From contig JAUZSQ010000093.1 in NCBI GenBank assembly GCA_030949325.1, forward strand, positions 46,675 through 110,674: a stretch of DNA of 64,000 nt, given 5' to 3'. Numbering within the stretch: the stretch's first letter is position 1; each line of letters begins with the position of its first letter. The notes beneath the pieces are model-generated. The model did not search any database. It was not told the DNA's origin and was given only the letters and a program-made list of their open reading frames with translations. The DNA comes from Sulfurovum sp. (GTDB lineage: Bacteria; Campylobacterota; Campylobacteria; Campylobacterales; Sulfurovaceae). The position numbers were made by a program, and so were the translations under genes. Of this stretch, positions 54,687 through 63,980 are shown one piece after another.

Positions 54687-56792
54687 TTACAGCACTTTAC
54701 TTTTTGATTTAATCAGTTCAATAAATAACACAGGCAGTATAAAAAGATCTGCTAGTAAAGATAGGATTATCAATATAACTGCATAGACTCCAATAGTTGA
54801 TATAGTAGGAATATTTGCAAAGATAAGCAACAAGAAGGTCAAAAGAAGAATGGTACTTCCCATCCCAATAGGTGTGCCTACTTCAATAAAAGAGTGTTCG
54901 ATAATCTCTTCATTGGAGAGCTTATCTTTTGAATTCCTATGAAAATAACATAAAAAATGAATACTCGCATCGCTAGATAATGCTATCATAATAAGCATAG
55001 AGACCAAAATCTCAATGGAAAGAGAAATATCAAGTAAGAGTAAAATAGCAATAAACCATACTAAAGGTATGGCATTAACAGTGAGGGCGATAAAGGCAAA
55101 CATTTTGTTTTTTGTGATATGAAAAATAATAAAAGTCAGAAGAAACAATATGAAGAATACTACATAAATCATGTGGCTAATACTGTCATACTTTGCAGCA
55201 CTCAGAAGAGATTTAGCATCGTCTATGAGTGTGGTTTTATCTTGATTCCACTCTCTAATCCATTGAAGAATGACATTTTTATCTATACCGTCTTCTTCAA
55301 TATAGATAGTAACGAGTTGATTGGAGTTGAGCATTAAATCATCTTGTATATTATACAAAATAAAATCAAAAGCAATAAAGCTTAAATTTATTTTTGATAC
55401 TTCAAATTCCATAGAAGGATTATAGGCTTTGGTAAAGCCTCTTGCATATTTATAACTTGATACAATATCTACGATATCATCTTCAAATTGTGAGGTGATG
55501 TCATCATGAAAATTTTCTAATTTGAGTAATGAAGCGTGTGTTAAACCATCTGATGGCAACATAATATGTATGACTTCATCGTTGGAGTCTTCAATAATAC
55601 TAGAGGGTTGCATCAGTACAAAAGAAACCGTAGCTATAGAAATAAGCCCTGTTACAATAAGAAATACTTGTAATAAAGATTTTTTATACCTAGCCTCAAG
55701 ACCTGCGACAAAGCGAGAACTATTTTTCGTCATAATATAAGGTTTTTTAATCTTAAAAAAAGACAACATGGCAATGAGAAGCGTAAATGTTAAAATAAAA
55801 GCAATAAGAGACGAGAGTACAATATTATATCCTATAGATTGTAAGATGATACTTTGCTCCACGGTCAAAGCACCGATACCTACTACAGTAACAACAGAGG
55901 TCCAAAAAATGGGTTTAATCGTTTTCATCATGATATAATAAAGGGAACGATGGCTAGAATGAGAGGCTTGTGCTGTATGCCAACCATTATAAATGTAAAT
56001 AAAATCCATAATAGAGACAGCAATGGAAACCAATAAAATAGAAACATGTAAAGGTACATCAGGTTGTATAAATTTATATACAGAAATAGTAAAAAGTGTA
56101 GTAAAAACAATAAAAACAACCCCTAGTAATGAGGGGATAAGAGTCCTAAAAGTAATACAAAATAAAATAAATAGCGTAGATAAAAGAATGGAAAAAAGTG
56201 TCATATCTTTAAATATATTTTGATCTTGGGTTACTTTGATACTGTCATACTTGAAAGGTATATAGATACTTGAAAAGTCAACAGGAGATGATGAGAATAC
56301 ATAAATATAGAGTGTCTCTTTATCTGTAGAATAAAATTGTGTGAAATCTTTGAAGCCACTTGTTAACGTATTTGAAATCTCTGCGAGTGTACTATCTTGC
56401 AGTGTGTGAGCTTCAACCAAAGAAGACCCTACCTTATCATCTGAAAAAGAAATGACAGTATGTGTTAATGGAGAGTTTATTTTTATCACATCTTTTATGG
56501 TATTGAGATTGCTATGCAAGAGTTTCATCTTGTCTATATTTTTACTGGAAAATGCTTTTTCGCCTAGGTGAAGTTGAAGTTTTTCAATATACACGGCTTG
56601 ATGATTATTCTCTAAAAGCTTAGTATGTTCTGTACTTCCTTGTAGCCATAATGCCTCATCATTATGGGTAAGCATCGTGGTCATAGTCAATGCCAAATAC
56701 AAAAAGAGTATCGTAAAAAACCCAATGATGACTATTCTAAATTTAATGATAAATATAAAATATTGATATAGTTTGTTTTTGAAGTGACTCAT
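54687..56792 (-). CDS. RND-superfamily (MmpL/SSD-like) membrane transporter
   Basis: A 701-residue protein with the two-fold RND pattern: one N-terminal helix, a large extracytoplasmic loop (~45-200), helices 2-6 (~205-365), one helix, a second loop (~400-545) and helices 8-12 (~555-690). Central helices carry SMDFIYIYNGWHT and SSDASIHFLCYFHRN, comparable to charged positions in proton-driven RND pumps. The substrate is unknown. It overlaps the thioredoxin-fold gene by 4 bases (ATGA), so both are one operon. Confidence 0.83.
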   Translation of the reverse strand: MSHFKNKLYQYFIFIIKFRIVIIGFFTILFLYLALTMTTMLTHNDEALWLQGSTEHTKLLENNHQAVYIEKLQLHLGEKAFSSKNIDKMKLLHSNLNTIKDVIKINSPLTHTVISFSDDKVGSSLVEAHTLQDSTLAEISNTLTSGFKDFTQFYSTDKETLYIYVFSSSPVDFSSIYIPFKYDSIKVTQDQNIFKDMTLFSILLSTLFILFCITFRTLIPSLLGVVFIVFTTLFTISVYKFIQPDVPLHVSILLVSIAVSIMDFIYIYNGWHTAQASHSSHRSLYYIMMKTIKPIFWTSVVTVVGIGALTVEQSIILQSIGYNIVLSSLIAFILTFTLLIAMLSFFKIKKPYIMTKNSSRFVAGLEARYKKSLLQVFLIVTGLISIATVSFVLMQPSSIIEDSNDEVIHIMLPSDGLTHASLLKLENFHDDITSQFEDDIVDIVSSYKYARGFTKAYNPSMEFEVSKINLSFIAFDFILYNIQDDLMLNSNQLVTIYIEEDGIDKNVILQWIREWNQDKTTLIDDAKSLLSAAKYDSISHMIYVVFFILFLLTFIIFHITKNKMFAFIALTVNAIPLVWFIAILLLLDISLSIEILVSMLIMIALSSDASIHFLCYFHRNSKDKLSNEEIIEHSFIEVGTPIGMGSTILLLTFLLLIFANIPTISTIGVYAVILIILSLLADLFILPVLFIELIKSKSKVL

Positions 56793-57271
56793 TTTACTTT
56801 CCCCCCTATCATTATATAGGGTCGTTTATTGACACCTATTGTTTTAGCTACCTTGGCTATATCTTCAAATAGCTCTCGGCTATTGACACTATGCCTAGAG
56901 ACTAAGGCAGACATATCTTTGTCTATCATAATATTATGTATCATTCGTTCGGGTGATGTGGCATCCATAATCGTCAAAATATGTTGTTTTGACTTTTTAG
57001 CTTTTATTTCATGCATATATAGATAAATAGTATAATGAGAAAAAATTTCATGATTACGCTTATAGATTAAAGAGAGATAACGCTGAGACATTTTACACAG
57101 AGGGTCAATAAAAGCATGGACTTCTATCTCTCCACTGCCTAGTACTATCGCATCTTTTTTAATACTTTCAAGTAACTGCATTGCCACTTTAGAGCTAACG
57201 AGTTGCTTCTCTTTTGGAGTCGCAGATACAACAGTGAATAAGATTAAATAAATTAGTATTATATATTTCAT
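56789..57271 (-). CDS. Periplasmic thioredoxin-fold protein with a CxxS site
   Basis: A 160-residue protein with a signal peptide (IILIYLILFTVVSA). The DsbA/DsbG-like segment VHAFIDPLCKMSQRYL has a single active-site Cys (C59) in a CxxS motif, and the cis-Pro loop is NKRPYIMIGG. With only one Cys it cannot be a normal oxidase; isomerase, glutathionyl-type or a binding role is possible. It is coupled to the RND transporter, so it may assist that protein. A TGAAT palindrome (57314-57327) lies 43 bases upstream. Confidence 0.75.
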   Translation of the reverse strand: MKYIILIYLILFTVVSATPKEKQLVSSKVAMQLLESIKKDAIVLGSGEIEVHAFIDPLCKMSQRYLSLIYKRNHEIFSHYTIYLYMHEIKAKKSKQHILTIMDATSPERMIHNIMIDKDMSALVSRHSVNSRELFEDIAKVAKTIGVNKRPYIMIGGKVK

Positions 57272-57313
57272 AAGTAAATTATAGTAAATTATTATAATAG
57301 TTTACTTAATTAG

Positions 57314-57327
57314 TGAATACTAATTCA
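57314..57327. promoter_or_regulatory. TGAAT-N4-ATTCA palindrome between hydB2 and the thioredoxin-fold gene
   Basis: TGAAT ACTA ATTCA, exact core, within TTAGTGAATACTAATTCATT. It lies in the promoter area of the thioredoxin-fold/RND operon and downstream of the TetR-hydrogenase-2 unit. Confidence 0.5.
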
Positions 57328-57340
57328 TTAGTTTAGACTT

Positions 57341-58642
57341 TTATTGTGTTGTACATACAGAACAAACATCAAAAGCACGGAAAATAAACGTGGCTTCATC
57401 TATACTTGAAGTGTCTATCATCGCTTCTATAGCAATACCCGATTCTTCTTTTGTACCATGGCTTAGATTCCACTGTGTGGGCGTGATAATCTCATAGTTG
57501 CTAATCAGACCTTCCTTTACCGTTGTGGTATGTATAAGGGAACCTCTTGCAGCTTCTACCACTCCTGTACCCTCAAATGTATCTACCTGTATCCCTTTTA
57601 CCAAAGAACAAGAAAGCTCATCAAGTTGTAAATTTTGAAGCAGTGTTTTACTATAATCCAAAAGTTGTGCTACCTCATGTACACGAGCAAAAATACGTGT
57701 AAGGACTGAATCTTTATAGCGTTTATGTAGGCTTTTGACGATAGGTGTTTTCGCTACCATCCCACGAGCTAAAGGCCCTACTTCATAAAGCCTTTCTTTA
57801 TAGGTCACAGCTTTTGCAACTGTGCCTTTTTGAATAGACTCTTTGACATATCGTACATCTACCTTAGCAAAGTTTGTAACTATTGATTTCCCTGCTTTTG
57901 AGAGTGGAGAGTCTCCAAAAACAATAAACCTATCATGACTCTGCCCAATTTCTGCCATATCATTACTACCGAGTAAATACAACAACCTACCAAAGTCACC
58001 TTCTATTTGGTCTAAGTTTGAAACGGAATCTATCGCAAGGTACCTATCAAGACTTATTCCCGTCATCACCTGTTCAAAAAATGTAATACTCTCATCTAGT
58101 AAAGAAGTAGCTTGCATAACATCTAAATGTGTAGGGTCACAAGTCACTCCTCCAGGTACGGCATAAGAAGAGTGTGGCCATTGCCCAGCAAAAATAGCCA
58201 ACGCCTTAGTAATCACAGAAGATAAATACGTAGCCTTAATAGCATAGTTCTCTTCGGATTTTTGATTTACATACAGTTCTAGTTGGGGGAGTATCGTAAA
58301 ATAAAGCCATTTAACATGGTTTTGTATGAGTTCACATGCTAAGGTAAACTCTCTAATGTCACTAGCCTTAGAGCTTAACTCTACTGGAACTCCAGCCTTT
58401 CTATAGCCATCTTCTATAGCACGTACAGCAGTGAGTAAATGGGCATGGTTACAAATACCACAGACTCGTGGGGTAATAACCAAAGCATCCCGTGCATCCT
58501 TTCCTTTAAGTATTTCTTCTATACCACGGTAAAAACCAAAATTTATTTTTACATCTTCTATTTTACCTTTATTAAATACAAAGTCAAGTTCGGCTTCACC
58601 TTCTATCTTTTCTATGAGTTGTCGTATCTGTATCTTTTTCAT
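57341..58642 (-). CDS. NiFe hydrogenase 2 large subunit, group-2/sensor-like, no C-terminal tail
   Basis: A 433-residue large subunit. L1 nickel motif: PRVCGICNHAHLL. L2 motif: FRAFDVCSVCTTQ, and the protein stops there. There is thus no tail for a maturation protease, and the His usual after the second L2 Cys pair is Gln. Absence of the tail is typical of H2-sensing hydrogenases (HupV/HoxC). The protein is shorter than HydB and clearly of another group. Start ATG 58642 overlaps the small-subunit stop by 4 bases. Frame intact. Confidence 0.88.
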   Translation of the reverse strand: MKKIQIRQLIEKIEGEAELDFVFNKGKIEDVKINFGFYRGIEEILKGKDARDALVITPRVCGICNHAHLLTAVRAIEDGYRKAGVPVELSSKASDIREFTLACELIQNHVKWLYFTILPQLELYVNQKSEENYAIKATYLSSVITKALAIFAGQWPHSSYAVPGGVTCDPTHLDVMQATSLLDESITFFEQVMTGISLDRYLAIDSVSNLDQIEGDFGRLLYLLGSNDMAEIGQSHDRFIVFGDSPLSKAGKSIVTNFAKVDVRYVKESIQKGTVAKAVTYKERLYEVGPLARGMVAKTPIVKSLHKRYKDSVLTRIFARVHEVAQLLDYSKTLLQNLQLDELSCSLVKGIQVDTFEGTGVVEAARGSLIHTTTVKEGLISNYEIITPTQWNLSHGTKEESGIAIEAMIDTSSIDEATFIFRAFDVCSVCTTQ

Positions 58643-59535
58643 TTATCATACTCCATGAGACGTTCAGAAAATCGTTTAATTTTAAAACTTTTTACTACAC
58701 CAGTGAGCGTCAAATACGCACGTCTTGGCACACCCATAGGCATTTTGGCAGGTATGCCCATATTGGTCTTGGTTTTATGAAGGGAGATTCTAGGAAATGC
58801 AGGTTCGGTACATCCAAAACAAGGTGTACCTACACGTGTTTTAGAACTTGTATCATTCCAAAGTATCTTATTACAAGACCCTCTTGTATAGGGTCCTTGG
58901 CATCCTTGTTCATAAAAAAGACAACCTTCTTTAAATCCATAGTTTTCAGTATCTATTTTCCATTCAAAGTACTCGTTACGCGTACATCCTGTATGTACCG
59001 TGTACCCATAAAGCTCTACAGGACGATGTAGATTATCTATCTCTATCTTTTTACCATGAGAGAGCATGAGTAACACATAAGACATCCACTTAGGATGCAT
59101 AGGACATCCCGGCAAGGAGATAAGTTTAGGTGCATACCTCACATAACGTGATGTTTTTTCTTCAATATCAAAACACAAACCAGAAATATTTTCAGGGTCA
59201 TTTTGTTTAAATATCCCACCAAATGTGGCACAAGTACCTGCGGTGATAATATATTTGGCTTTATTTGCATAAGTATGTATAAGAGAAGAAACTTCCACCC
59301 CAGCTTTCAAAAATCCCTCTTCTTTAAAAGAACCCTCCAAAATAAGTACATCACAATCCACTGCACCTGCGAGTACATCTTGCATAGTAGCAGAACCCTC
59401 TAATACAGGATGATGAATCATCTCAAAATGTGAAAGTATAGAAAAAAGGTCTGGATGGTTTAAAAAAGAATGTGTATTGCCATTACAAGTAATAGATTGA
59501 AGCCAAAGGAGTTTAGGCTTTGGACTGCTAGACAT
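58639..59535 (-). CDS. NiFe hydrogenase 2 small subunit, cytoplasmic type
   Basis: A 298-residue FeS subunit without a signal peptide, so probably cytoplasmic. Ligand motifs: LQSITCNGNTHSFLN (CxGN as in cyanobacterial-type group 2 enzymes), TAGTCATFGG, LPGCPMHPKW, HTGCTRNEYF, EQGCQGPYTRGSC and TPCFGCTEPAFP. It is placed 1 base after the TetR gene and overlaps the large subunit. It may sense H2 or oxidise it for cytoplasmic reductant. Confidence 0.88.
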   Translation of the reverse strand: MSSSPKPKLLWLQSITCNGNTHSFLNHPDLFSILSHFEMIHHPVLEGSATMQDVLAGAVDCDVLILEGSFKEEGFLKAGVEVSSLIHTYANKAKYIITAGTCATFGGIFKQNDPENISGLCFDIEEKTSRYVRYAPKLISLPGCPMHPKWMSYVLLMLSHGKKIEIDNLHRPVELYGYTVHTGCTRNEYFEWKIDTENYGFKEGCLFYEQGCQGPYTRGSCNKILWNDTSSKTRVGTPCFGCTEPAFPRISLHKTKTNMGIPAKMPMGVPRRAYLTLTGVVKSFKIKRFSERLMEYDK

Positions 59536-59536
59536 C

Positions 59537-60130
59537 TTATGCCTTTAACGCATGATAAATATTACGTGAAATATCATCTATATAGTGTTCTATGCCCTTA
59601 GGCAATACATTTTCCCCTTTGAGAAATACCATACCACCCAAGTACCCCATAAAGAGTCCAAAAGCCGAAAAGAAATCTTGATTGCGTAGTTCACCTGAAC
59701 TCACAGAATCATCAAAGAAAATCATGATTTCTGTAATAAACCCAGAGACACAAACCATACCTTCACAGCCATCAGAAAAAACTTCACGGTTAGAAAGATA
59801 GACACGCAAAAAATACTCTATCATCTCTGGTTTTTCTTCTGCCATAGTAAAATAAATACTCACTATTTGGTATATTTTTTCTTCAGCCGTTGCCTCAGTC
59901 ATATTGACTTCACGTATCTTTTCGCCCAAAGCTTCTGAAGTGTATTTAATGATCTCTTGTGCCAATATATCTTTAGATGAAAAATAATTATATAAATTTC
60001 CCACAGACATCTGAAGTTTACTAGCAATATCCGGTATCGTTGTCTTATGAAAACCATTTTTGGAAAATAGTTGTAATGCTGTTTGTATAATGGATTCTCG
60101 TTTTAATGCTTTTTTCTCTGCTATCTTCAA
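59537..60130 (-). CDS. TetR-family transcriptional regulator
   Basis: A 197-residue repressor-type protein. The N-terminal DNA-binding helix-turn-helix is FSKNGFHKTTIPDIASKLQM followed by SVGNLYNYFSSKDIL. The C-terminal ligand domain is helical, with two Cys at DGCEGMVCV. The start is TTG 60130 with AAGGA 7 bases upstream. It is the first gene of the hydrogenase-2 operon. It is the only classical DNA-binding regulator in the hydrogenase island, hence the best candidate for the TGAAT-N4-ATTCA sites. That link is inference. Confidence 0.9.
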   Translation of the reverse strand: MKIAEKKALKRESIIQTALQLFSKNGFHKTTIPDIASKLQMSVGNLYNYFSSKDILAQEIIKYTSEALGEKIREVNMTEATAEEKIYQIVSIYFTMAEEKPEMIEYFLRVYLSNREVFSDGCEGMVCVSGFITEIMIFFDDSVSSGELRNQDFFSAFGLFMGYLGGMVFLKGENVLPKGIEHYIDDISRNIYHALKA

Positions 60131-60209
60131 ATATATGTCCTTTAGTCGCTCATCTAATTATTTATTATTTATTATTTTATCTTATTTTACTATAAAAATC
60201 TATTTTCTA

Positions 60210-60878
60210 TCAACAGGTTTCTGTTTTTTTATTTTCTTCTAGCCATTGTTCTAAGGTCATTAAGTCTTGGAACTCTATAGATTCACATTTTAATATTTCG
60301 CTCATGCTCCGTACTCCCATGGAGAGTAAGTATTGTAAGTTGTTGTCAAAAGAGGCATGAGGGATGATAGAAATATGACGCTTAGGGATTTCAAACATAA
60401 ATCCACCATTGGGGATAGGTGACATGGAGAGAGAGACGGTATAGTGGTCTTTGATGATACTTTCTTTTTGGGAATACATGAGTCCGATATTGTATCCTTC
60501 TTGGGTGAAACCTTTGATGGCTACAACCAAGACTTGATTCTCACCCTCTTTGGAAGAGTTAAAGATACCTACAATTCTCTTGATAGTGCCATAGCCTGGG
60601 ATTTTACAAAAGATGTATTCAAAGAGATTGGCAAGTCTGGTTTTGACAATCCATCCAAGCAGATAGAGAATCAGCAAAAAAATACAAACGACGACGACAC
60701 CCCATAAAAAAAGATGACTCTCAGGCAAGAACCCTGTTAGCCGAAAGACCCAATCTACCATGGTAGTAATCTTGCTATAGAGCCATGACAATATAATCAA
60801 TATAGCCACAATAGGCAAAAGCCAAAACAGCCCTTGAAGAGAAATTCGTATGAAATGTTGAAGGGGAGAATGCTGCAT
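60210..60878 (-). CDS. DUF502 family membrane protein
   Basis: A 222-residue protein with two membrane helices (GLFWLLPIVAILIILSWLY; LFLWGVVVVCIFLLILYLLG) and a soluble C-terminal domain containing IPGYGTIKRIVGIFN and PNGGFMFEIPK, typical of DUF502 proteins. Function unknown. Start ATG 60878 with GGAGTCC-type purines upstream only weak. Confidence 0.82.
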   Translation of the reverse strand: MQHSPLQHFIRISLQGLFWLLPIVAILIILSWLYSKITTMVDWVFRLTGFLPESHLFLWGVVVVCIFLLILYLLGWIVKTRLANLFEYIFCKIPGYGTIKRIVGIFNSSKEGENQVLVVAIKGFTQEGYNIGLMYSQKESIIKDHYTVSLSMSPIPNGGFMFEIPKRHISIIPHASFDNNLQYLLSMGVRSMSEILKCESIEFQDLMTLEQWLEENKKTETC

Positions 60879-60980
60879 GTTGGAGTCCTTTTTAGCTTGT
60901 ATCTACCCAAAAAATAGTTTTTAAGAAAAAAATACAAAGCTTTGGATAAGATTATACTAAAATTACCAAAGGTATTGTGT

Positions 60981-61163
60981 ATGAAAAAAACGATTCTAAT
61001 TATTCTATCTATTCTTGTTGTGCTGGGTGCTATATTTACCTATATTCTTTATACAGAGGGTGCATTTGAGGCACGAAAAGTGCATAATACACTCGATGTC
61101 AAACCCTTTGAAATGAAATGTGAAGCAGGAAAGTGTGCTTCTGGTAAATGTGGTAAAGAGTAG
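60981..61163 (+). CDS. Small membrane-anchored protein with Cys-rich tail
   Basis: A 60-residue protein: a helix (TILIILSILVVLGAIFTYIL) then a short tail ending KCEAGKCASGKCGKE, three Cys spaced by five and four residues. The tail could bind metal. ATG 60981 is preferred to an upstream start at 60942 because the membrane segment then begins properly and AAAGG lies upstream. No family recognised; similar K-C-x-x-G-K-C tails occur in small Campylobacterota and DUF692-associated proteins. Confidence 0.65.
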   Translation: MKKTILIILSILVVLGAIFTYILYTEGAFEARKVHNTLDVKPFEMKCEAGKCASGKCGKE

Positions 61164-61182
61164 GCTTATACTTTAAATAGTC

Positions 61183-62019
61183 TTAGGCTTTGTACTCTTT
61201 GTCTATGAGTCTTAGATATTTGAGAGGTGTGACTTTTTTCATGTTTTCTGCTAACCATTGGATTTGAAACCATGCCGCACCTGAATCACGCAAATCAAAA
61301 TAATTTTTGAGTGAACGGATATTAAAAGTAATAACCATATCTACTTTCCAATTGTCTGAGACAATATGCTTGAACCCATCCCCTACATTGCGTTTTTTCT
61401 TTCCTTTTTGTAGGGCTTGATAGAGGGCTGAGGCATTGCCTTTGTGTAGGTCTATGAAGCCTAGAGACGATTTAGCCACAGCGTCTTGTAAGTAATTTTC
61501 ATTGCGTTGATACTGGAACATACACTTATCATAGATAGCACGAATTTCGATACGCAGATACTCAGGGTCAATCACCACAAAAAGGTTGAGTGTCAGTACT
61601 GTCTCTAAGAAAAAGTCAAAACCCTCGCTACTCTCCAAAGATGCCGTAAACGCATTAATCACCGAAGACATAGTATAACGTGTACTTCTCACCGAAATGG
61701 CTTGAATCCTATGCCGTGCGTGTTCTTGGAGTACCCCTCTGCTTGTACCTTGCACGAGATAGGAGAGTGTGGCGTGTTCGATGATAGAATGGTGGTGATG
61801 TACCCATGCCAAAGAGGAGAGTAAATCAGAATCTTCTATGTTGTTGATGGCTTGGGTATCCATATCACGCATCGCATTTTGGATACAGGCATTTTCAGAA
61901 TTTTCAAAAGAATCATAACAGGTACGTGCTGCGACTTCTGCTACACCAAGACCTGACTCTTGTAGCAGTGTTACCTTGGGTTTTTCATAATGTATATGGT
62001 GTTTTTCTATAGTTTCCAT
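61183..62019 (-). CDS. thyX: Flavin-dependent thymidylate synthase ThyX
   Basis: ThyX makes dTMP from dUMP with methylene-tetrahydrofolate, NADPH and FAD. Motifs: [16 protein letters not shown] and [16 protein letters not shown], the family's RHR..S..S.RY site with Ala in place of the first Ser. The later [20 protein letters not shown] is also typical. The product is 278 residues. ATG 62019 has AGGGAG at proper distance; an ATG two codons upstream (62025) is too close to it. Divergent from typA. Confidence 0.93.
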   Translation of the reverse strand: METIEKHHIHYEKPKVTLLQESGLGVAEVAARTCYDSFENSENACIQNAMRDMDTQAINNIEDSDLLSSLAWVHHHHSIIEHATLSYLVQGTSRGVLQEHARHRIQAISVRSTRYTMSSVINAFTASLESSEGFDFFLETVLTLNLFVVIDPEYLRIEIRAIYDKCMFQYQRNENYLQDAVAKSSLGFIDLHKGNASALYQALQKGKKKRNVGDGFKHIVSDNWKVDMVITFNIRSLKNYFDLRDSGAAWFQIQWLAENMKKVTPLKYLRLIDKEYKA

Positions 62020-62133
62020 CAGCATACTCCCTTAATTTTGAATAGTAGTATAACTAAAATCTCTTATATAGTAAGTTTTAGTTATAATTCGCAAAAATTT
62101 ATAAGGTTCACACCCTTCATCCTAGGACATTTT

Positions 62134-63951
62134 ATGCAAAAAATTAAAAATATTGCCGTTATTGCTCACGTTGACCACGGTAAAACAACGCTTGTCGATC
62201 AACTTCTTCAACAAAGTGGAACATACGCAGCCCATCAAGAGGTACAAGAAAGAGCGATGGACTCTAATGATATTGAAAAAGAAAGAGGAATCACTATTCT
62301 TTCTAAAAATACAGCGATTAATTATGCTGACCACAAAATCAATATTATTGACACTCCTGGTCACGCCGATTTTGGTGGAGAAGTAGAACGTGTGCTTAAA
62401 ATGGTGGATGGTGTACTTTTGCTTGTCGATGCACAAGAAGGGGTTATGCCTCAAACTAAGTTTGTACTCAAAAAAGCGATTGCCTTTGGACTTATCCCTG
62501 TGGTGGTTATCAACAAAATTGATAAAGACGGTTCAGACCCCGACAGAGTATTGGACGAAGTGTTTGACCTACTTGTTGCACTTGATGCCAATGAAGAGCA
62601 ACTTGAATTCCCTGTACTTTATGCAGCAGCTAGAGATGGCTATGCCAAATGGGAAATGGAAGACGAAAACAAAGATATGACACCACTTTTTGAGGCAATT
62701 ATCGAAAAAGTACCCTATCCAAAAGGTTCACCTGATGCCGATACACAAGCACAAGTGTTTACGCTTGACTCTGATAACTTCGTAGGACGTATTGGTATTA
62801 CGCGTATCTTTAATGGTAAAGTCAAAAAAGGTGACGAGTATCTTCTTGTCAAAGCAGATGGAAGCAAATCTAAATCTCGTATTTCTAAACTTATCGGATT
62901 TAAAGGTCTTGAAAGAATTGATATTGCAGAAGCAGAAGCTGGTGACATCGTTGCAATCGCAGGATTTAATGACATTGATGTAGGTGATTCTGTATGTGAT
63001 CCACAAAACCCTGTAGCACTTGACCCCATGCATGTTGAAGAGCCTACCTTGTCTATTATCTTGTCTGTAAACAATGGTCCTCTAGCAGGTCAAGAAGGTA
63101 AGCACGTTACTTCAAACAAAATTTTTGAGAGATTAGAAAAAGAGATGGAAACGAATATTGCAATGCGTATGGAGCCTATGGGTGACGCGTCATTCAAAGT
63201 CTCTGGTCGTGGTGAGCTTCAAATTGGTATTTTGGCAGAAAACATGAGACGTGAAGGTTTTGAGTTTATGTTGGCACGTCCAGAAGTCGTTACCAAAGAA
63301 GAAAATGGTGTCAAAATGGAGCCATTTGAGCATTTGGTTGTAGATGTTCCAACAGAATTCCAAGGTGTAGCTATCGAAAAACTAGGGAAAAGAAAAGCCA
63401 ATATGACTTCTCTTGTACCTATGCCTGATGGTACAGTAAGATTAGAATTTGAAATCCCTGCTCGTGGACTCATTGGCTTTAGAAATGAATTCTTGACTGA
63501 TACCAAGGGTGAAGGTATCATGAACCATTCTTACCTAGAGTACAGACCATATTCAGGTACAGTACAAAGCAGAACCCCAGGTGCCTTGGTTTCTATGGAT
63601 GATGGTGAAGCTGTAGCCTTTTCTATCTTTAACCTCCAAGCCCGTGGTGTGATGTTTATTAGCCCACAAGAAAAAGTTTATTCGGGTATGGTCATTGGTG
63701 AATCTGCAAGACCTGGTGATTTGGATGTCAACCCACTCAAAGGTAAAGCCCTTACCAACATGAGAACCTCAGGTACAGACGAAGCAGTGAAGCTTGTCAC
63801 GCCTAGACAAATCACACTAGAATCAGCGATGGAATGGATAGAAGATGATGAACTCATCGAAATCACACCACTGTCTGTAAGAATTCGTAAAAAATCACTT
63901 GATGCAAACGTAAGAAAACGTCAAGCAAGAGACAAGAAAAACTCTAAGTAA
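62134..63951 (+). CDS. typA: Ribosome-associated GTPase TypA/BipA
   Basis: A translational GTPase of 605 residues that binds ribosomes under stress and helps 50S assembly. G1 [15 protein letters not shown]2 [14 protein letters not shown]3 [16 protein letters not shown] and G4 NKIDKDGS; later EF-G-like domains and the BipA-specific C-terminus ending [13 protein letters not shown] ([11 protein letters not shown]). ATG 62134 is used, with TAGGA upstream; in-frame codons to 61990 run into the thyX promoter. Frame intact. Confidence 0.96.
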   Translation: MQKIKNIAVIAHVDHGKTTLVDQLLQQSGTYAAHQEVQERAMDSNDIEKERGITILSKNTAINYADHKINIIDTPGHADFGGEVERVLKMVDGVLLLVDAQEGVMPQTKFVLKKAIAFGLIPVVVINKIDKDGSDPDRVLDEVFDLLVALDANEEQLEFPVLYAAARDGYAKWEMEDENKDMTPLFEAIIEKVPYPKGSPDADTQAQVFTLDSDNFVGRIGITRIFNGKVKKGDEYLLVKADGSKSKSRISKLIGFKGLERIDIAEAEAGDIVAIAGFNDIDVGDSVCDPQNPVALDPMHVEEPTLSIILSVNNGPLAGQEGKHVTSNKIFERLEKEMETNIAMRMEPMGDASFKVSGRGELQIGILAENMRREGFEFMLARPEVVTKEENGVKMEPFEHLVVDVPTEFQGVAIEKLGKRKANMTSLVPMPDGTVRLEFEIPARGLIGFRNEFLTDTKGEGIMNHSYLEYRPYSGTVQSRTPGALVSMDDGEAVAFSIFNLQARGVMFISPQEKVYSGMVIGESARPGDLDVNPLKGKALTNMRTSGTDEAVKLVTPRQITLESAMEWIEDDELIEITPLSVRIRKKSLDANVRKRQARDKKNSK

Positions 63952-63956
63952 TTCTT

Positions 63957-63980
63957 TTCCCCTTTTGGGGGTCTTTATTA
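63957..63980 (+). terminator. Short G+C-rich hairpin after typA
   Basis: CCCC-TTTT-GGGG (63959-63970) followed by a T-rich stretch (GTCTTTATT) directly after the typA stop. Short stem, so moderate support. Confidence 0.5.

Noticed and set aside
60131..60209. TATTATTTATT-rich stretch before the TetR gene as an operator
   Set aside because: It is AT-rich with short direct repeats but holds no TGAAT-N4-ATTCA palindrome or other clear symmetry.
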